A stretch of DNA of 64,000 nucleotides from Streptomyces qinzhouensis (GCF_007856155.1 NZ_CP042266.1:1178001-1242000); one strand, 5' to 3'. Positions 12,188 to 21,126 are shown, counted from the first letter of the stretch. Notes: generated by a model not told the origin, from the letters alone. Translations and numbers: made by a program.

Positions 12188-12209
12188 AAAAAATGCCCCG
12201 GACGGGACA
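12188..12209 (-). terminator. Attenuator-like intrinsic terminator in the infC leader
   Basis: On the minus strand, TGTCCCG-TC-CGGGGCA folds with one G-U pair and is followed at once by six T (12193 to 12188). This is the only hairpin with such a T tract that I found in this GC-rich window. It lies about 80 bases before the infC start and well after the proposed promoter, which is the arrangement of a transcription attenuator. Confidence 0.65.
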
Positions 12210-12241
12210 CAGGCGGCAGCTCCTCGAATACCGGAGCACCG

Positions 12242-12297
12242 CCGTGACAGTCACGGGGCGCACATCGGGCGATTCCATCGTCCGTACGGAACGATGG
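12242..12297 (-). promoter_or_regulatory. infC leader hairpins
   Basis: Two further inverted repeats lie between the promoter and the attenuator: CCGTGA/TCACGG at 12242-12256 and CCATCGT/ACGATGG at 12275-12297, the latter enclosing CCGTACGG. Together with the T-tract hairpin they suggest a structured 5' leader. Confidence 0.5.
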
Positions 12298-12400
12298 GGA
12301 CCGCCTGACCGGTGACCCGCCGCCCGGAAGGCGGTCGGGTGGGAAGTCGGAGCCTCCACTTGTGGGCCGGGCACAGTCGTGTCCGGCCGGTCATCACACA

Positions 12401-12430
12401 AGGTTAGCAGCTCCGGTGGGGCGGTGCTAA
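12401..12430 (-). promoter_or_regulatory. Candidate promoter of the infC operon
   Basis: On the minus strand TTAGCA (12430-12425) and TAACCT (12406-12401) are separated by 18 bases, resembling a vegetative -35/-10 pair. Transcription would start near 12394 and give a leader of about 285 bases. The same DNA forms the inverted repeat GGTTAGCA/TGCTAACC (12402-12432), so it may also serve the divergent DUF1844 gene. Confidence 0.5.
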
Positions 12431-12478
12431 CCGGTGGCCCCGGCGGCGCCGTCCCGGGCGGGGCATATCGTGGGCGTC

Positions 12479-12913
12479 ATGAGTGACGCGACCCCTTACC
12501 CCGGCACCGGCGAGACCGCAGAGTCAGCAGTGTCTGCGGGCTCTTCGGACTCCTCGGACTCCTCGGATTCCTCCGGGGCTTCCGACTTCGACGCCATGAC
12601 CCGCGATATCGCGGAGGTGCCCGCCGTCGAGGTGATCGTCACGGTCGCGGTCAACCTGATGAGCGCCGCCGCCGTGAAGCTCGGCCTCACCGAGGAGGGC
12701 GACGAGCACAAGGACCTCGACGAGGCCCGCAAGCTGGTGCACGCCCTGGCCGGACTGCTGGACGCCAGCACGACGGAGATCAGCTCCTTCCACGCCGCCC
12801 CGCTGCGCGACGGCCTGAAGTCGCTCCAGCTCGCGTTCCGCGAGGCGTCCCTGGTACCGGACGGACCGGGGCAGGGCCCGGGCGAGAAGTACACGGGCCC
12901 GGTCTACGGCTAG
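12479..12913 (+). CDS. DUF1844 family protein
   Basis: A conserved actinobacterial protein of 144 aa and unknown function, divergent from infC. The N-terminus (to about residue 38) is a Ser/Asp-rich low-complexity linker. The DUF1844 core follows (VPAVEVIVTVAVNLMSAAAVKLGL, here in two helices) and then a helical region (LDEARKLVHALAGLLDAS). The ATG at 12479-12481 is chosen because the residues before it read the promoter. Its gene neighbourhood beside infC is conserved, but that does not define a role. Confidence 0.9.
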   Translation: MSDATPYPGTGETAESAVSAGSSDSSDSSDSSGASDFDAMTRDIAEVPAVEVIVTVAVNLMSAAAVKLGLTEEGDEHKDLDEARKLVHALAGLLDASTTEISSFHAAPLRDGLKSLQLAFREASLVPDGPGQGPGEKYTGPVYG

Positions 12914-12947
12914 GAGCCGGCCGGACCCGCCGGCGGGAAGAACAGGA

Positions 12948-13682
12948 TCAGGAACGTACGTAGAAGGGCTCGCCCGGAGGGGTGGCCCCGGCCGGCAGCA
13001 GTGCCAGGTCGAGGCCCCGCACCAGGCGAGCCCTCAGTACGTCGTGGCCCGCGACGGCCCTGGCCACCCGTCCGGCGGCTTCGGCGGGCTCGGCGCCGTC
13101 GGCGAGGACCAGGGCGAGGGTGCCGTCGGTGCCGTCACCGGGCAGCAGATGGACCCGGACGACGGCGGGCTCGGCCGCCATCACCTCCCGGACCGCCCCG
13201 GTGACCGCCGGGTCGTCCAGCGGGTCGGCGCTGGTCCGGCCCTCGGCCATGGCCCGCAGCGCGGCACCGCTGAGCTGGTAGGGCACCGGTCCGGCGAGAT
13301 CGAGAACGAGGGTGTCGGCCTGCTCGTGGGCGACCGCCTTGAGCGCCTGGTGCAGCGGCACGGCGACCGGGCGGGCCTTCGGGTCCCAGCGGGCCAGGGT
13401 CTCCAGGGAGGTGAAGGCGGGCAGCGCCCGCCGGTCCCCCGCGGTGAGCGTGGGCACCGCCATCTCGCTGGTCTTCTCGCGCCGCAGCCCGTTCTCGTCC
13501 GTCTCGACCTCGCCGAGTACGGCGACGACGGGCACCAGCAGCCGGGCCCCGGCGAGCGCCGCCAGGACGGCCGCTTCGGCCGTCCGGTCCCCCGCCCAGG
13601 CGGCGAGCGCCGCCGTGAGCCGCGGGTCGGCGGTGCCGTCGTCTTCGGAGAAACCGGGATCGGGGATGTTCTTGAGCGCCAC
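12948..13682 (-). CDS. SseB family protein
   Basis: A 244-aa cytoplasmic protein with the SseB N-terminal domain (PDPGFSEDDGTADPRLTAAL, LLVPVVAVLGE, GDRRALPAFTSLETLARWDP) over about residues 1-120. A second, less conserved half follows, ending PGEPFYVRS. SseB proteins in enterobacteria are linked to serine and type III secretion functions. In actinobacteria the role is unknown. It converges on DUF1844 and lies 122 bases downstream of the mycosin gene on the same strand. Confidence 0.85.
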   Translation of the reverse strand: MALKNIPDPGFSEDDGTADPRLTAALAAWAGDRTAEAAVLAALAGARLLVPVVAVLGEVETDENGLRREKTSEMAVPTLTAGDRRALPAFTSLETLARWDPKARPVAVPLHQALKAVAHEQADTLVLDLAGPVPYQLSGAALRAMAEGRTSADPLDDPAVTGAVREVMAAEPAVVRVHLLPGDGTDGTLALVLADGAEPAEAAGRVARAVAGHDVLRARLVRGLDLALLPAGATPPGEPFYVRS

Positions 13683-13804
13683 GTGCCGAGCCTAGTTCCC
13701 TCCGGTCGGCGGCCGGTCACGGGGTGGGCGGAGGTGGCGGCCCGGCCCACGTGCGGGACCGGGGGTTCCGCCGCGGCCTCGGGCGGCTGCCGTACGGAAC
13801 CGGC

Positions 13805-15091
13805 TCAGGCGTCGGGCCGGGGCCGGGGGGCGCGCCGGAGCACGACCGCGATCGCGAGCACCACGGCACCGGCACCGCCCACCACCGGGGCGAGCCAGTT
13901 GGACGGCGTCTCGTCCGGTTCCTCGGGCTGCGGCCCCTTGCCGAAGTACGGCTTCGCATAGCCCGCCGTGGCCGCCTTCGGATCCCGGGGGCGCAGTTGC
14001 TTCCCCGCCTCGATGGCCGCCGCCGGGTCGACCGTGCCGTAGCCGCGGGAATCGTCCCGGCCGGAGTCGGGGCGGTCCCGGGCGGTGTCGACGAGGAGCC
14101 GTTTGATCTGGGCGGGCGTCAGTTCGGGATGGGCGGAGCGGACGAGGGCGGCGGCGCCGGAGACGAAGGCCGCCGCCGCGCTGGTGCCCCAGCCCTCGTA
14201 GTACTTGCGGTCCGGGTCCGGTATCACGATGTCGACCCCGGGCGCGCTGACGGTCGCGTACCACCGGCGGGTGGAGAAGGAGGCGCGGTTGCCGAAGCGG
14301 TCCACGGCCGTGACGGCGATGACGCCCGGATAGGCCGCGGGATAGGAGATCCGGTCGCCCTTCTCGCCGCCGTTGCCCGCGGAGGCGACGACCACGGCGC
14401 CCTTGGCGAGCGCGTACTGGACGGCGGCGTCCTCGCCGGGTTCCGGGTGGGCGGACTCGCTGTCGTCGCCGAGGGAGAGATTGATGATGTCGGCGCCCTG
14501 GTCGGCGGCCCAGCGGATGCCCTGGGCCAGGGCGGTACCGCGGGATTTACGGGCCTTCTCGCGGGCGTTGTCGCCGCCTTCGAGGATGACCCGGACCGGC
14601 AGGATCTTCGCCTCGGGCGCGATGCCGACGACCCCGGACTCGTTGTCCCAGCCCCGGCCGTGGGCGGCGATGATCCCGGCCATCGCGGTGCCGTGCCGGG
14701 CCCAGGCGCGGTCGCCGCGCACGGCGCCGAAGCCGATGAGGTCCTTGCCGGGCAGCACGTTCTCCCTGAGATCGGGGTGCTCGTCGTCGACGCCGGTGTC
14801 GAGGACGGCGACCGTGATCCCCTCGCCCTTGGTGGTACGCCATGCCTCTTCGGTGTTGAGGGCGTCGAGTCCCCACTGCTGGACGCGGATGCCGTCCGCG
14901 CGGGCGGGTACGGCGGGCAGCAGCGCGAACAGGACGGCGGCGGCGAGCGCGGCGGCACGGCGCGGGCCCCGGCGGCGGACGGCGGAACCGGCCCGGAGCC
15001 CTCGGACGGTGCCGCCGGAAGGCACGGGCGTCCGGGCGGTGCCCGGGGCCATGGGCGGCCGGGCCGGGCCGACGGCGGCGGGCGGGGTCAC
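13805..15091 (-). CDS. Mycosin-like membrane-anchored subtilisin protease (S8)
   Basis: A secreted serine protease of 428 aa, anchored at its C-terminus. The signal peptide is at about residues 40-65 (RRAAALAAAVLFALLPAVPARA). The catalytic triad is Asp98 (AVLDTGVD), His133 (RHGTAMAG) and Ser304 (WGTSAAAAF), with oxyanion Asn240 (ASAGNGG). A Pro/Glu-rich linker leads to a transmembrane helix at about 399-419. This architecture is that of type VII secretion mycosins (MycP). No EccB/C/D/E or WXG100 gene is nearby, so an ESX link is unproven. Its ATG overlaps the stop of the upstream gene as ATGA. Confidence 0.9.
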   Translation of the reverse strand: MTPPAAVGPARPPMAPGTARTPVPSGGTVRGLRAGSAVRRRGPRRAAALAAAVLFALLPAVPARADGIRVQQWGLDALNTEEAWRTTKGEGITVAVLDTGVDDEHPDLRENVLPGKDLIGFGAVRGDRAWARHGTAMAGIIAAHGRGWDNESGVVGIAPEAKILPVRVILEGGDNAREKARKSRGTALAQGIRWAADQGADIINLSLGDDSESAHPEPGEDAAVQYALAKGAVVVASAGNGGEKGDRISYPAAYPGVIAVTAVDRFGNRASFSTRRWYATVSAPGVDIVIPDPDRKYYEGWGTSAAAAFVSGAAALVRSAHPELTPAQIKRLLVDTARDRPDSGRDDSRGYGTVDPAAAIEAGKQLRPRDPKAATAGYAKPYFGKGPQPEEPDETPSNWLAPVVGGAGAVVLAIAVVLRRAPRPRPDA

Positions 15092-17427
15092 TCGGGGGCC
15101 TCCGTCGGGGGGTTGAGCGCCGACCGGAGGGCCCGTTCGGCCCCGGCGGCGAGACCCGCGGCCTCATGGCCGAGACCTGCCTGTGCGGCCGGGGCCGTCG
15201 ATTTGGCGTCCCGGGCGGCGGTGACGGGCTGTGGCCCCTCCGCGGCGCGGCCGTCCGCGAAGCCGGAGACGGCGTAGACCACGACGGGCACGTCGGGCAG
15301 CACCTTGAGCGACCAGCTCGCCCGCTGGGCGGCACCGAACCGCTCGGCGACGGTCCCCTTGGCCGGGAAGGCACGCGGCAGCAGATCGGGGCGTTCGTCG
15401 AGGCTCTGGGCGTCGACCCGCTGGGCGAGGGAGGCCATATCGTGCTCGTCCGCGCCGGTGAAGACCATGCCGACGGTGGTCACGTTGGTCGAGGTGGCGT
15501 CGGTGTAGGTGGCCCGGACGACCCGGGCGCAGCCGGTCTTCACCAGAGTCGCGGCCAGCCCGGGATCGAGCGCGGTGGCACAGTCGCTGTCGGGGGCCAC
15601 CGCGATCCGGGTCCAGACCCGGTCGGCCTTGCCGGGCCCGGCCTGGGGACCGCGGATCGTCGGGGGGAAGAGGCTGTTGACGGACGCGGTGTGCCAGAGC
15701 GCGTGGGCCCGGTCGTACGCGGACTCCTCGGCCGATCCGGCACCGGCCCCGCCGGTGAGGGCGGTGGCGGTGACGGCACCGCCGATCAGCCCGAGTCCCA
15801 GGACGGCGCAGACGGCGGCGGCGACGGTCCGCGCCGGCCGCCGCGCGGGGACCGGCCGCAGCCGGGCCGTGATCTCGGCGTACGCCTCATACGGAAGCGG
15901 CAGCGGCGGTGCCTGCGGCGGGGGTACCGGGTGGCCGGTGGCGCGTTCGGGCGGCAGCGGTCCCGCCGGGCGCGGTCGTACGGGCCCGGCGCCCGGGCCG
16001 GCTTCCGCGGACGGCGGCGGCCCGGCGGGCGGTGCGGGCACCGCGGGCCGGGCGGGGGCGCCGGGCGCCCGGGGTCCCCCGGTGTTTGGAGCTCCGGCGG
16101 GGTGTGCGGGTGCCGCCGGGGCCGGGACGCGGGACGCGCCGGCCGGCCGGGGGTCCGCCGTGGCGCGGGAACCTCCGGTGCCCGGTGCCCCGGGGGCCGT
16201 ACGAGACCTGTCCGGCGCGGGCGTGTCCGGCCCGGCCACGGCGGGGGCCGCCGGACCCGCACCGCGCGGAGCGGCGGGAGGAGTGGCGGGAGGCGTCGGT
16301 GTCCCGCGAACCGTCCCCTGATCCGTGGTGCCCGGCGCCACGGCCTCGGGGGGCAGTTCCGGGCCGGGCGCGGCGGGGCGGGGCGCCCTCGGCGCGGGAG
16401 GCGCCGGGCGGGTGTCCGGTGCGCCGTTCCTCTCCTCGGCGGCCGGGACGCCCGGCGGCCGCGGCGGAAGCGGGGGGACCGTACGGCCGTCATCTCCGCT
16501 CGGGGCCCGAACGGACCCACCGGCCGGGGGAACCGGCGGCCGGGCCGGTGTACGTCCCGACGGGCCGGACCCGGCGGATTCCGGCTCGGGTGCGGCGGAC
16601 GGCGATACAGCGGACGGCGGTGCGGCGGGCCGGGACGGGGTCGCCGGAGGCGTACGGGACGGATCGCGCGGTGCGGCGGGCCGGGACGGGGTCGCCGGAG
16701 GCGTACGGGACGGATCGCGCGGTGCGCCGGCCGCCGCGGTGACGCCGGGGCGGGCCGTGCCGGGTTCCCGTGCGTCCCGGCGGCCCGCGGCTCCGTCGCG
16801 GGCCGCCGGGGTGATGCGGAGCCGGGTCGTGGCGGTGTCCCGGGCGGGGGCCCGCGGGCCGGTGGACCGCGCTGCACCGCCCCCCGCGGCGGAGCCGTCC
16901 CGCGGTGCCGGAACGCCGGGACCCGTACTTCTCCGTGCGACGGGCGCGCCCGGAGCCGTACCCGGATTCGCGGCACGCGCGGCCGTGCCCCGGTCGGCCG
17001 CCGGGGTCCCCGGAGGCGTGCGTATAGCGGAACCCGCCGGGCCCGGGGTCGTGTTCTCCCGCGGGCCGGGGGCTCCCGGAGCCGTACCGCCGCCCGCGAC
17101 CGGAGCGCTCGGGGCCGTACTCCTTCCGGCAGCCGCCGGGGCGGCGGGCGGGCCCGTTCTCGGGCGGCGCGTCGTCGTGGGGTCCGCGGGGGCCGGGAGC
17201 GGGATACCGAGCGGGCGGGTCGGGGTGTCACAGCGGGCAGTGGACGGCGGCGGGCGGCGGGCCGACGGGTCGGTCGGGGCGCCGGACGGGCCCGTGGGTG
17301 CCGCCGGGAGGCCGGCAACCGGCCGCGGCGGAACCGGCGGCAGCAGCGCGTCCGTGATGCGGGAGCGCGGCGGAGGCGGCGGGGTGTCGTCGGCGTGACC
17401 GGGCGGGCTCGGTGTCTCCGTACTCAT
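15088..17427 (-). CDS. Proline-rich single-pass membrane protein of unknown function
   Basis: A protein of 779 aa. The first 525 residues or so are Pro/Ala/Gly/Arg/Thr-rich low-complexity sequence, presumably a cytoplasmic extension. One membrane helix follows (about 533-558, VCAVLGLGLIGGAVTATALTG), then an ordered external domain (559-779) with two cysteines near 616 and 633 that could form a disulphide. It contains two copies of a 17-residue repeat. It is translationally coupled to the mycosin (4-base overlap), so the two probably work together at the membrane. I do not recognise the C-terminal domain. The low-complexity part may be mis-started, but the overlap supports the 3' end. Confidence 0.75.
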   Translation of the reverse strand: MSTETPSPPGHADDTPPPPPRSRITDALLPPVPPRPVAGLPAAPTGPSGAPTDPSARRPPPSTARCDTPTRPLGIPLPAPADPTTTRRPRTGPPAAPAAAGRSTAPSAPVAGGGTAPGAPGPRENTTPGPAGSAIRTPPGTPAADRGTAARAANPGTAPGAPVARRSTGPGVPAPRDGSAAGGGAARSTGPRAPARDTATTRLRITPAARDGAAGRRDAREPGTARPGVTAAAGAPRDPSRTPPATPSRPAAPRDPSRTPPATPSRPAAPPSAVSPSAAPEPESAGSGPSGRTPARPPVPPAGGSVRAPSGDDGRTVPPLPPRPPGVPAAEERNGAPDTRPAPPAPRAPRPAAPGPELPPEAVAPGTTDQGTVRGTPTPPATPPAAPRGAGPAAPAVAGPDTPAPDRSRTAPGAPGTGGSRATADPRPAGASRVPAPAAPAHPAGAPNTGGPRAPGAPARPAVPAPPAGPPPSAEAGPGAGPVRPRPAGPLPPERATGHPVPPPQAPPLPLPYEAYAEITARLRPVPARRPARTVAAAVCAVLGLGLIGGAVTATALTGGAGAGSAEESAYDRAHALWHTASVNSLFPPTIRGPQAGPGKADRVWTRIAVAPDSDCATALDPGLAATLVKTGCARVVRATYTDATSTNVTTVGMVFTGADEHDMASLAQRVDAQSLDERPDLLPRAFPAKGTVAERFGAAQRASWSLKVLPDVPVVVYAVSGFADGRAAEGPQPVTAARDAKSTAPAAQAGLGHEAAGLAAGAERALRSALNPPTEAPE
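16618..16725. repeat. Two tandem copies of a 51-base coding repeat
   Basis: Two nearly identical units with a period of 51 bases (TGCGGCGGGCCGGG recurs at 16621 and 16672) lie inside the proline-rich gene. They encode a 17-residue Pro/Arg/Ser/Thr-rich unit twice, which marks a recent in-frame duplication. Confidence 0.8.
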
Positions 17428-17612
17428 GCCGCCCCCCGTGTCCCGATGTCCTTACCGCCGTCGGATCGCCCCTCGCAGCATGCTTGTTCGTCTCCGCGCC
17501 TGCGTCACTCTACGGGGTGGGGGGAGCGCGGCGGGACCGGGCGCCGAGTCCGCCCGGATCTGCCCCGATCCTCCCCCTACCCATCGGTAATCCGGTCTGG
17601 CAGGCTCTGGCC

Positions 17613-18815
17613 ATGACTCACCGAGCCGCCGACCGGGCCCGGTACGACCGGGCCACGGCAGGACTGGACGCGCCCTTCGCGGTCGTGGACCTGGCGGCCT
17701 TCGACGCCAATGCCGGCGATCTGGTGCGGCGCGCGGGCGGCAAGCCGGTGCGGGTCGCGAGCAAGTCGGTGCGGTGCCGGGCGCTGCTGGAGCGAGCGCT
17801 GGCGCGGAAAGGTTTCGCCGGGGTCATGTCGTTCACGCTCGCGGAGTCGCTCTGGCTGGCGCGGGCCGGTTTCGGGGATGTCCTGCTGGCGTATCCGTCG
17901 GCGGACCGGGAGTCCTTCGGGCAGCTCGCGGCGGATCCGAAGCTGGCCGCCGCGGTGACGGTGACGGTTGACGATCCGGACCAACTGGAGCTGATCGACC
18001 GGGCGCGGGCCGGTGGCCGGGAGGAGATCCGGGTCTGTCTGGAGCTGGACACGGCGCTGCGGCTGTTCGGCGGGCGGATCCGGGTCGGGGCCCGGCGCTC
18101 CCCGCGGCATACGCCGGAGCAGATGGCAGCGCTGGCCCGGTCCGTCGTCCGGCGGCCCGGATTCCGGCTGGTCGGACTGATGGCGTACGAGGGGCATATC
18201 GCGGGTGTCGGGGACGCGGTGGCCGGGAGTCCGCTGCGGTCCCGGGGGGTGCGGCTGATGCAGCGGACGGCCCGCCGCCGGCTGGCGGCGCTGCGCGCGG
18301 AGTCGGTGCGGGCGGTCCGGGCCGTCGCCCCGGAGCTGGAGTTCGTCAACGGCGGTGGGACCGGCAGTGTGCAGAGTACGGCCGCCGAGGACGCGGTGAC
18401 GGAGATCGCGGCGGGTTCGGGGCTGTACGTGCCCCGGCTGTTCGACCACTACACGGCGTTCTCGGGGCGTCCCGCGGCGCTGTTCGCGCTGCCGGTGGTG
18501 CGCCGCCCGGGGGTGGGGGCGGTGACGGTGCTCGGCGGGGGCTATCCGGCGTCGGGACCCGCGGGCCGGGACCGGCTGCCGGTGCCGTATCTGCCCGAGG
18601 GGCTGCGGTACGACCCCCTGGAGGGCGCGGGCGAGGTGCAGACGCCGCTGCTGGGCTCCCCGGCGGACGATCTGCTGATCGGGGACCGGGTGTGGTTCCG
18701 GCACGCCAAGGCCGGGGAGTTGTGCGAGCGGTTCGACGTACTGCATCTGATCGAAGGTGACCGGGTGGTGGACACGGTGCCGACGTACCGGGGCGAGGGC
18801 CGCTCCTTTCTGTGA
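17613..18815 (+). CDS. PLP-dependent amino acid deaminase/aldolase (alanine racemase N-terminal fold)
   Basis: A fold-type III PLP enzyme of 400 aa in the D-threonine aldolase / D-serine dehydratase group. The N-terminal barrel has the PLP lysine at about 51 (VRVASKSVRC), preceded by TPFAVVDL-like APFAVVDLAAFDANAG. Later motifs include GLMAYEGH and FVNGGGTGS. The C-terminal HAKAGELCERF, with His and Cys spaced as in zinc-dependent D-serine dehydratases, could bind a metal. The ATG at 17613-17615 is chosen over far-upstream frames. It is followed 18 bases later by the convergent SDR gene. Substrate unknown. Confidence 0.85.
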   Translation: MTHRAADRARYDRATAGLDAPFAVVDLAAFDANAGDLVRRAGGKPVRVASKSVRCRALLERALARKGFAGVMSFTLAESLWLARAGFGDVLLAYPSADRESFGQLAADPKLAAAVTVTVDDPDQLELIDRARAGGREEIRVCLELDTALRLFGGRIRVGARRSPRHTPEQMAALARSVVRRPGFRLVGLMAYEGHIAGVGDAVAGSPLRSRGVRLMQRTARRRLAALRAESVRAVRAVAPELEFVNGGGTGSVQSTAAEDAVTEIAAGSGLYVPRLFDHYTAFSGRPAALFALPVVRRPGVGAVTVLGGGYPASGPAGRDRLPVPYLPEGLRYDPLEGAGEVQTPLLGSPADDLLIGDRVWFRHAKAGELCERFDVLHLIEGDRVVDTVPTYRGEGRSFL

Positions 18816-18833
18816 CCCCCGCCCCCGGGGCGG

Positions 18834-19619
18834 CTAGAGCGGAGTGACGTACGCCCCCGAGATCCCGCCGTCGACGAGGAAGTCCGTCGCGTTGACGAAC
18901 GAGGAGTCGTCGCTGGCGAGGAACGCGACCGCGGCGGCGATCTCGTCCGCCTCGGCGAATCGTCCGACCGGGATGTGGACGAGCCGGCGGGCGGCGCGCT
19001 CGGGGTCCTTGGCGAACAGCTCCCGGAGCAGCGGGGTGTTCACCGGGCCGGGGCAGAGGGCGTTGACCCGGATGCCCTCGCGGGCGAACTGGACGCCCAG
19101 CTCGCGGGACATGGCGAGCACTCCGCCCTTGGACGCGGTGTAGGAGATCTGGGAGGTGGCGGCCCCCATGATCGCCACGAAGGAGGCGGTGTTGATGATG
19201 GAGCCGCGGCCCTGGCGCCGCATATAGGGGATGGCGGCCTTGCAGCAGAGGTAGACGGAGGTGAGGTTGGTGTCCTGGACTCGCTTCCAGGCCTCCAGGC
19301 CGGTGGTGAGGATGGAGTCGTCGTCGGGGGGTGAGATGCCCGCGTTGTTGAAGGCGACGTCGACGGAGCCGTAGGTGTCGTACGCGGCCTTGAACAGCGC
19401 CTCGACCTGCGCGGGGTCGGTGACGTCGACCCGGACGAACAGCCCGCCCACCTCGTCGGCGGCGGCCTTGCCAGCGGTCTCGTCGATATCGCCGCAGACG
19501 ACGTGCGCGCCCTCCGAGGCGAGCCGGCGGGCGGTGGCCAGGCCGATGCCGCTGCCCGCGCCGGTGACGACGGCGGTCCGGCCCGTCAGCCGGCGGCAGA
19601 CGTTCTGGGGTTCGGTCAT
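18834..19619 (-). CDS. Short-chain dehydrogenase/reductase
   Basis: An NAD(P)-dependent oxidoreductase of 261 aa with the classical SDR motifs: TGAGSGIG (about residues 19-26), the adenine-site CGDID, NNAGIS and the catalytic YTASK. It ends VDGGISGAYVTPL. It lies 4 bases downstream of the aldehyde dehydrogenase and is very likely cotranscribed with it. In a gamma-glutamylethanolamide route it could oxidise the terminal alcohol to the aldehyde that its neighbour then oxidises. That step is inferred from context only. Confidence 0.9.
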   Translation of the reverse strand: MTEPQNVCRRLTGRTAVVTGAGSGIGLATARRLASEGAHVVCGDIDETAGKAAADEVGGLFVRVDVTDPAQVEALFKAAYDTYGSVDVAFNNAGISPPDDDSILTTGLEAWKRVQDTNLTSVYLCCKAAIPYMRRQGRGSIINTASFVAIMGAATSQISYTASKGGVLAMSRELGVQFAREGIRVNALCPGPVNTPLLRELFAKDPERAARRLVHIPVGRFAEADEIAAAVAFLASDDSSFVNATDFLVDGGISGAYVTPL

Positions 19620-19623
19620 GGGG

Positions 19624-20991
19624 TCAGACCTCCGTGCTGATGAAGACGTTCTTGGTCTCGGTGAAGGCGGTGAGGGCGTCGGGGCCGAGTTCCCGGCCGA
19701 GGCCGGACTGGCGGTAGCCGCCGAAGGGGGTCCAGTAGCGGACGCTGGAATGCGAGTTGACGGAGAGGTTGCCCGCGCGGACGGCGCGCGAGACCCGGAC
19801 GGCGCGGCCGGTGTCCCGGGTCCACAGGGAGCCGGCGAGGCCGTAGTCGGTGTCGTTGGCGAGCCGGATCGCGTCGGCCTCGTCGTCGAAGGGGAGGACG
19901 GCGGCGACCGGTCCGAAGATCTCCTCGCGGGCGGCCGGATGGTCGGGCGACAGGCCGGTGAGGACGGTCGGCGGGAACCAGAATCCGGGTCCTTCGGGGG
20001 CGGTGCCGCGGATGCCGGGCAGTGCGGCGGGGGCGTAGGAGCGGACCCGGTCGAGCTGGGCCCGGGAGATCAGCGGGCCCATCCGTACGGTCTCGTCGGC
20101 CGGGTCGCCGACGGTGACGGCTTCGATCGCGGGGGCGAGGAGTTCGAGGAAGCGGTCGTAGACGGAGCGCTGGACGAGGATCCGGGTCCGGGCGCAGCAG
20201 TCCTGGCCGCTGTTGTCGAGGAAGGACATGGGGGTGGCGGCGACGGCGGCGTCGAGGTCGGCGTCGGCGAAGACGATGTTGGGGCTCTTGCCGCCGAGTT
20301 CGAGGGTGACGCGTTTGACCGTGGCGGCGCAGCGGGCCATGACGGCCTTGCCGACCCGGCCCGAGCCGGTGAAGACGATCTTGGCGATGCCGGGGTGGTC
20401 GACCAGGGCGGCGCCGGTGACGTCGCCCGCGCCGGGCAGTACCTGGAAGAGGTGCTCGGGCAGCCCGGCGGTCAGGGCGAGCGCGGCGAGCCGCAGTGCG
20501 GTGAGGGGGGTGGTCTCGGCGGGTTTGAGGAGAACCGCGTTCCCGGCGGCGAGGGCGGGGGCGGTGCCCCAGGCGGCGATCGGCATCGGGAAGTTCCAGG
20601 GGACGATCACCCCGATGACGCCGAGGGGTTCGAGGAAGGTGAGGTCGAGGCCCCCGGGGACGGGGATCTGCCGGCCGCAGAGGCGTTCCACTCCCCCGGC
20701 GCTGTAGTCGAGGAGGTCGCGGACGTTCCCGGCCTCCCAGCGGGCGTTGCCGATGAGGTGCCCGGCTTCGAGGACCTCCAGCCGGGCGAGTTCCTCGATG
20801 TGGTCGTCGACGACCGCGGCGAAGCGGCGCAGCAGCCTCGCCCGGTCGGCCGGGGCGGCGGCGGCCCAGACCCGCTGGGCGGCGGCGGCGCGGGCGACGG
20901 CTGTGTCGACCTCGGCGGGTGCGGTGGCGGCGACCTTGTCGACGACGGCGCCGGTGGCGGGGTTGAGGACCTCGTGGTACTCGGGGTGCAA
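19624..20991 (-). CDS. NAD-dependent aldehyde dehydrogenase, TTG start
   Basis: An aldehyde dehydrogenase of 455 aa related to gamma-glutamyl-gamma-aminobutyraldehyde and betaine aldehyde dehydrogenases (PuuC-like). Visible motifs are PWNFPMPIAAWGTAPALAAG, FTGSGRVGK, LELGGKSPNIVFADAD with the general-base Glu, and DNSGQDCCARTRI with the nucleophilic Cys. The second Cys of the pair is a good candidate. The start is TTG at 20989-20991 (MHPEYHEVLN), 5 bases after GGAAAGGA. It lies between the GlnA4-type ligase and the SDR in one operon. Confidence 0.92.
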   Translation of the reverse strand: MHPEYHEVLNPATGAVVDKVAATAPAEVDTAVARAAAAQRVWAAAAPADRARLLRRFAAVVDDHIEELARLEVLEAGHLIGNARWEAGNVRDLLDYSAGGVERLCGRQIPVPGGLDLTFLEPLGVIGVIVPWNFPMPIAAWGTAPALAAGNAVLLKPAETTPLTALRLAALALTAGLPEHLFQVLPGAGDVTGAALVDHPGIAKIVFTGSGRVGKAVMARCAATVKRVTLELGGKSPNIVFADADLDAAVAATPMSFLDNSGQDCCARTRILVQRSVYDRFLELLAPAIEAVTVGDPADETVRMGPLISRAQLDRVRSYAPAALPGIRGTAPEGPGFWFPPTVLTGLSPDHPAAREEIFGPVAAVLPFDDEADAIRLANDTDYGLAGSLWTRDTGRAVRVSRAVRAGNLSVNSHSSVRYWTPFGGYRQSGLGRELGPDALTAFTETKNVFISTEV

Positions 20992-21126
20992 GACGTTCCT
21001 TTCCGGGGCGCGGACGGCTGCCGGCCGGGACCGGGGGGGCCGAGGGGGCCTGGGTGGGCTCCGGACTCCGGCACCCGGGTCCGGGTCCGAAGGCGGCCGG
21101 TGACTCGCAGGGCGGCGGGCCGGGGG

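Noticed and set aside
13805..15091. Type VII (ESX) secretion locus
   Set aside because: Only a mycosin is present. No EccB-E or WXG100 genes lie within the window.
15166..17616. 816-codon plus-strand open frame opposite the proline-rich and mycosin genes
   Set aside because: Arg/Gly-rich composition with no domain. It is the high-GC antisense shadow of the real minus-strand genes.
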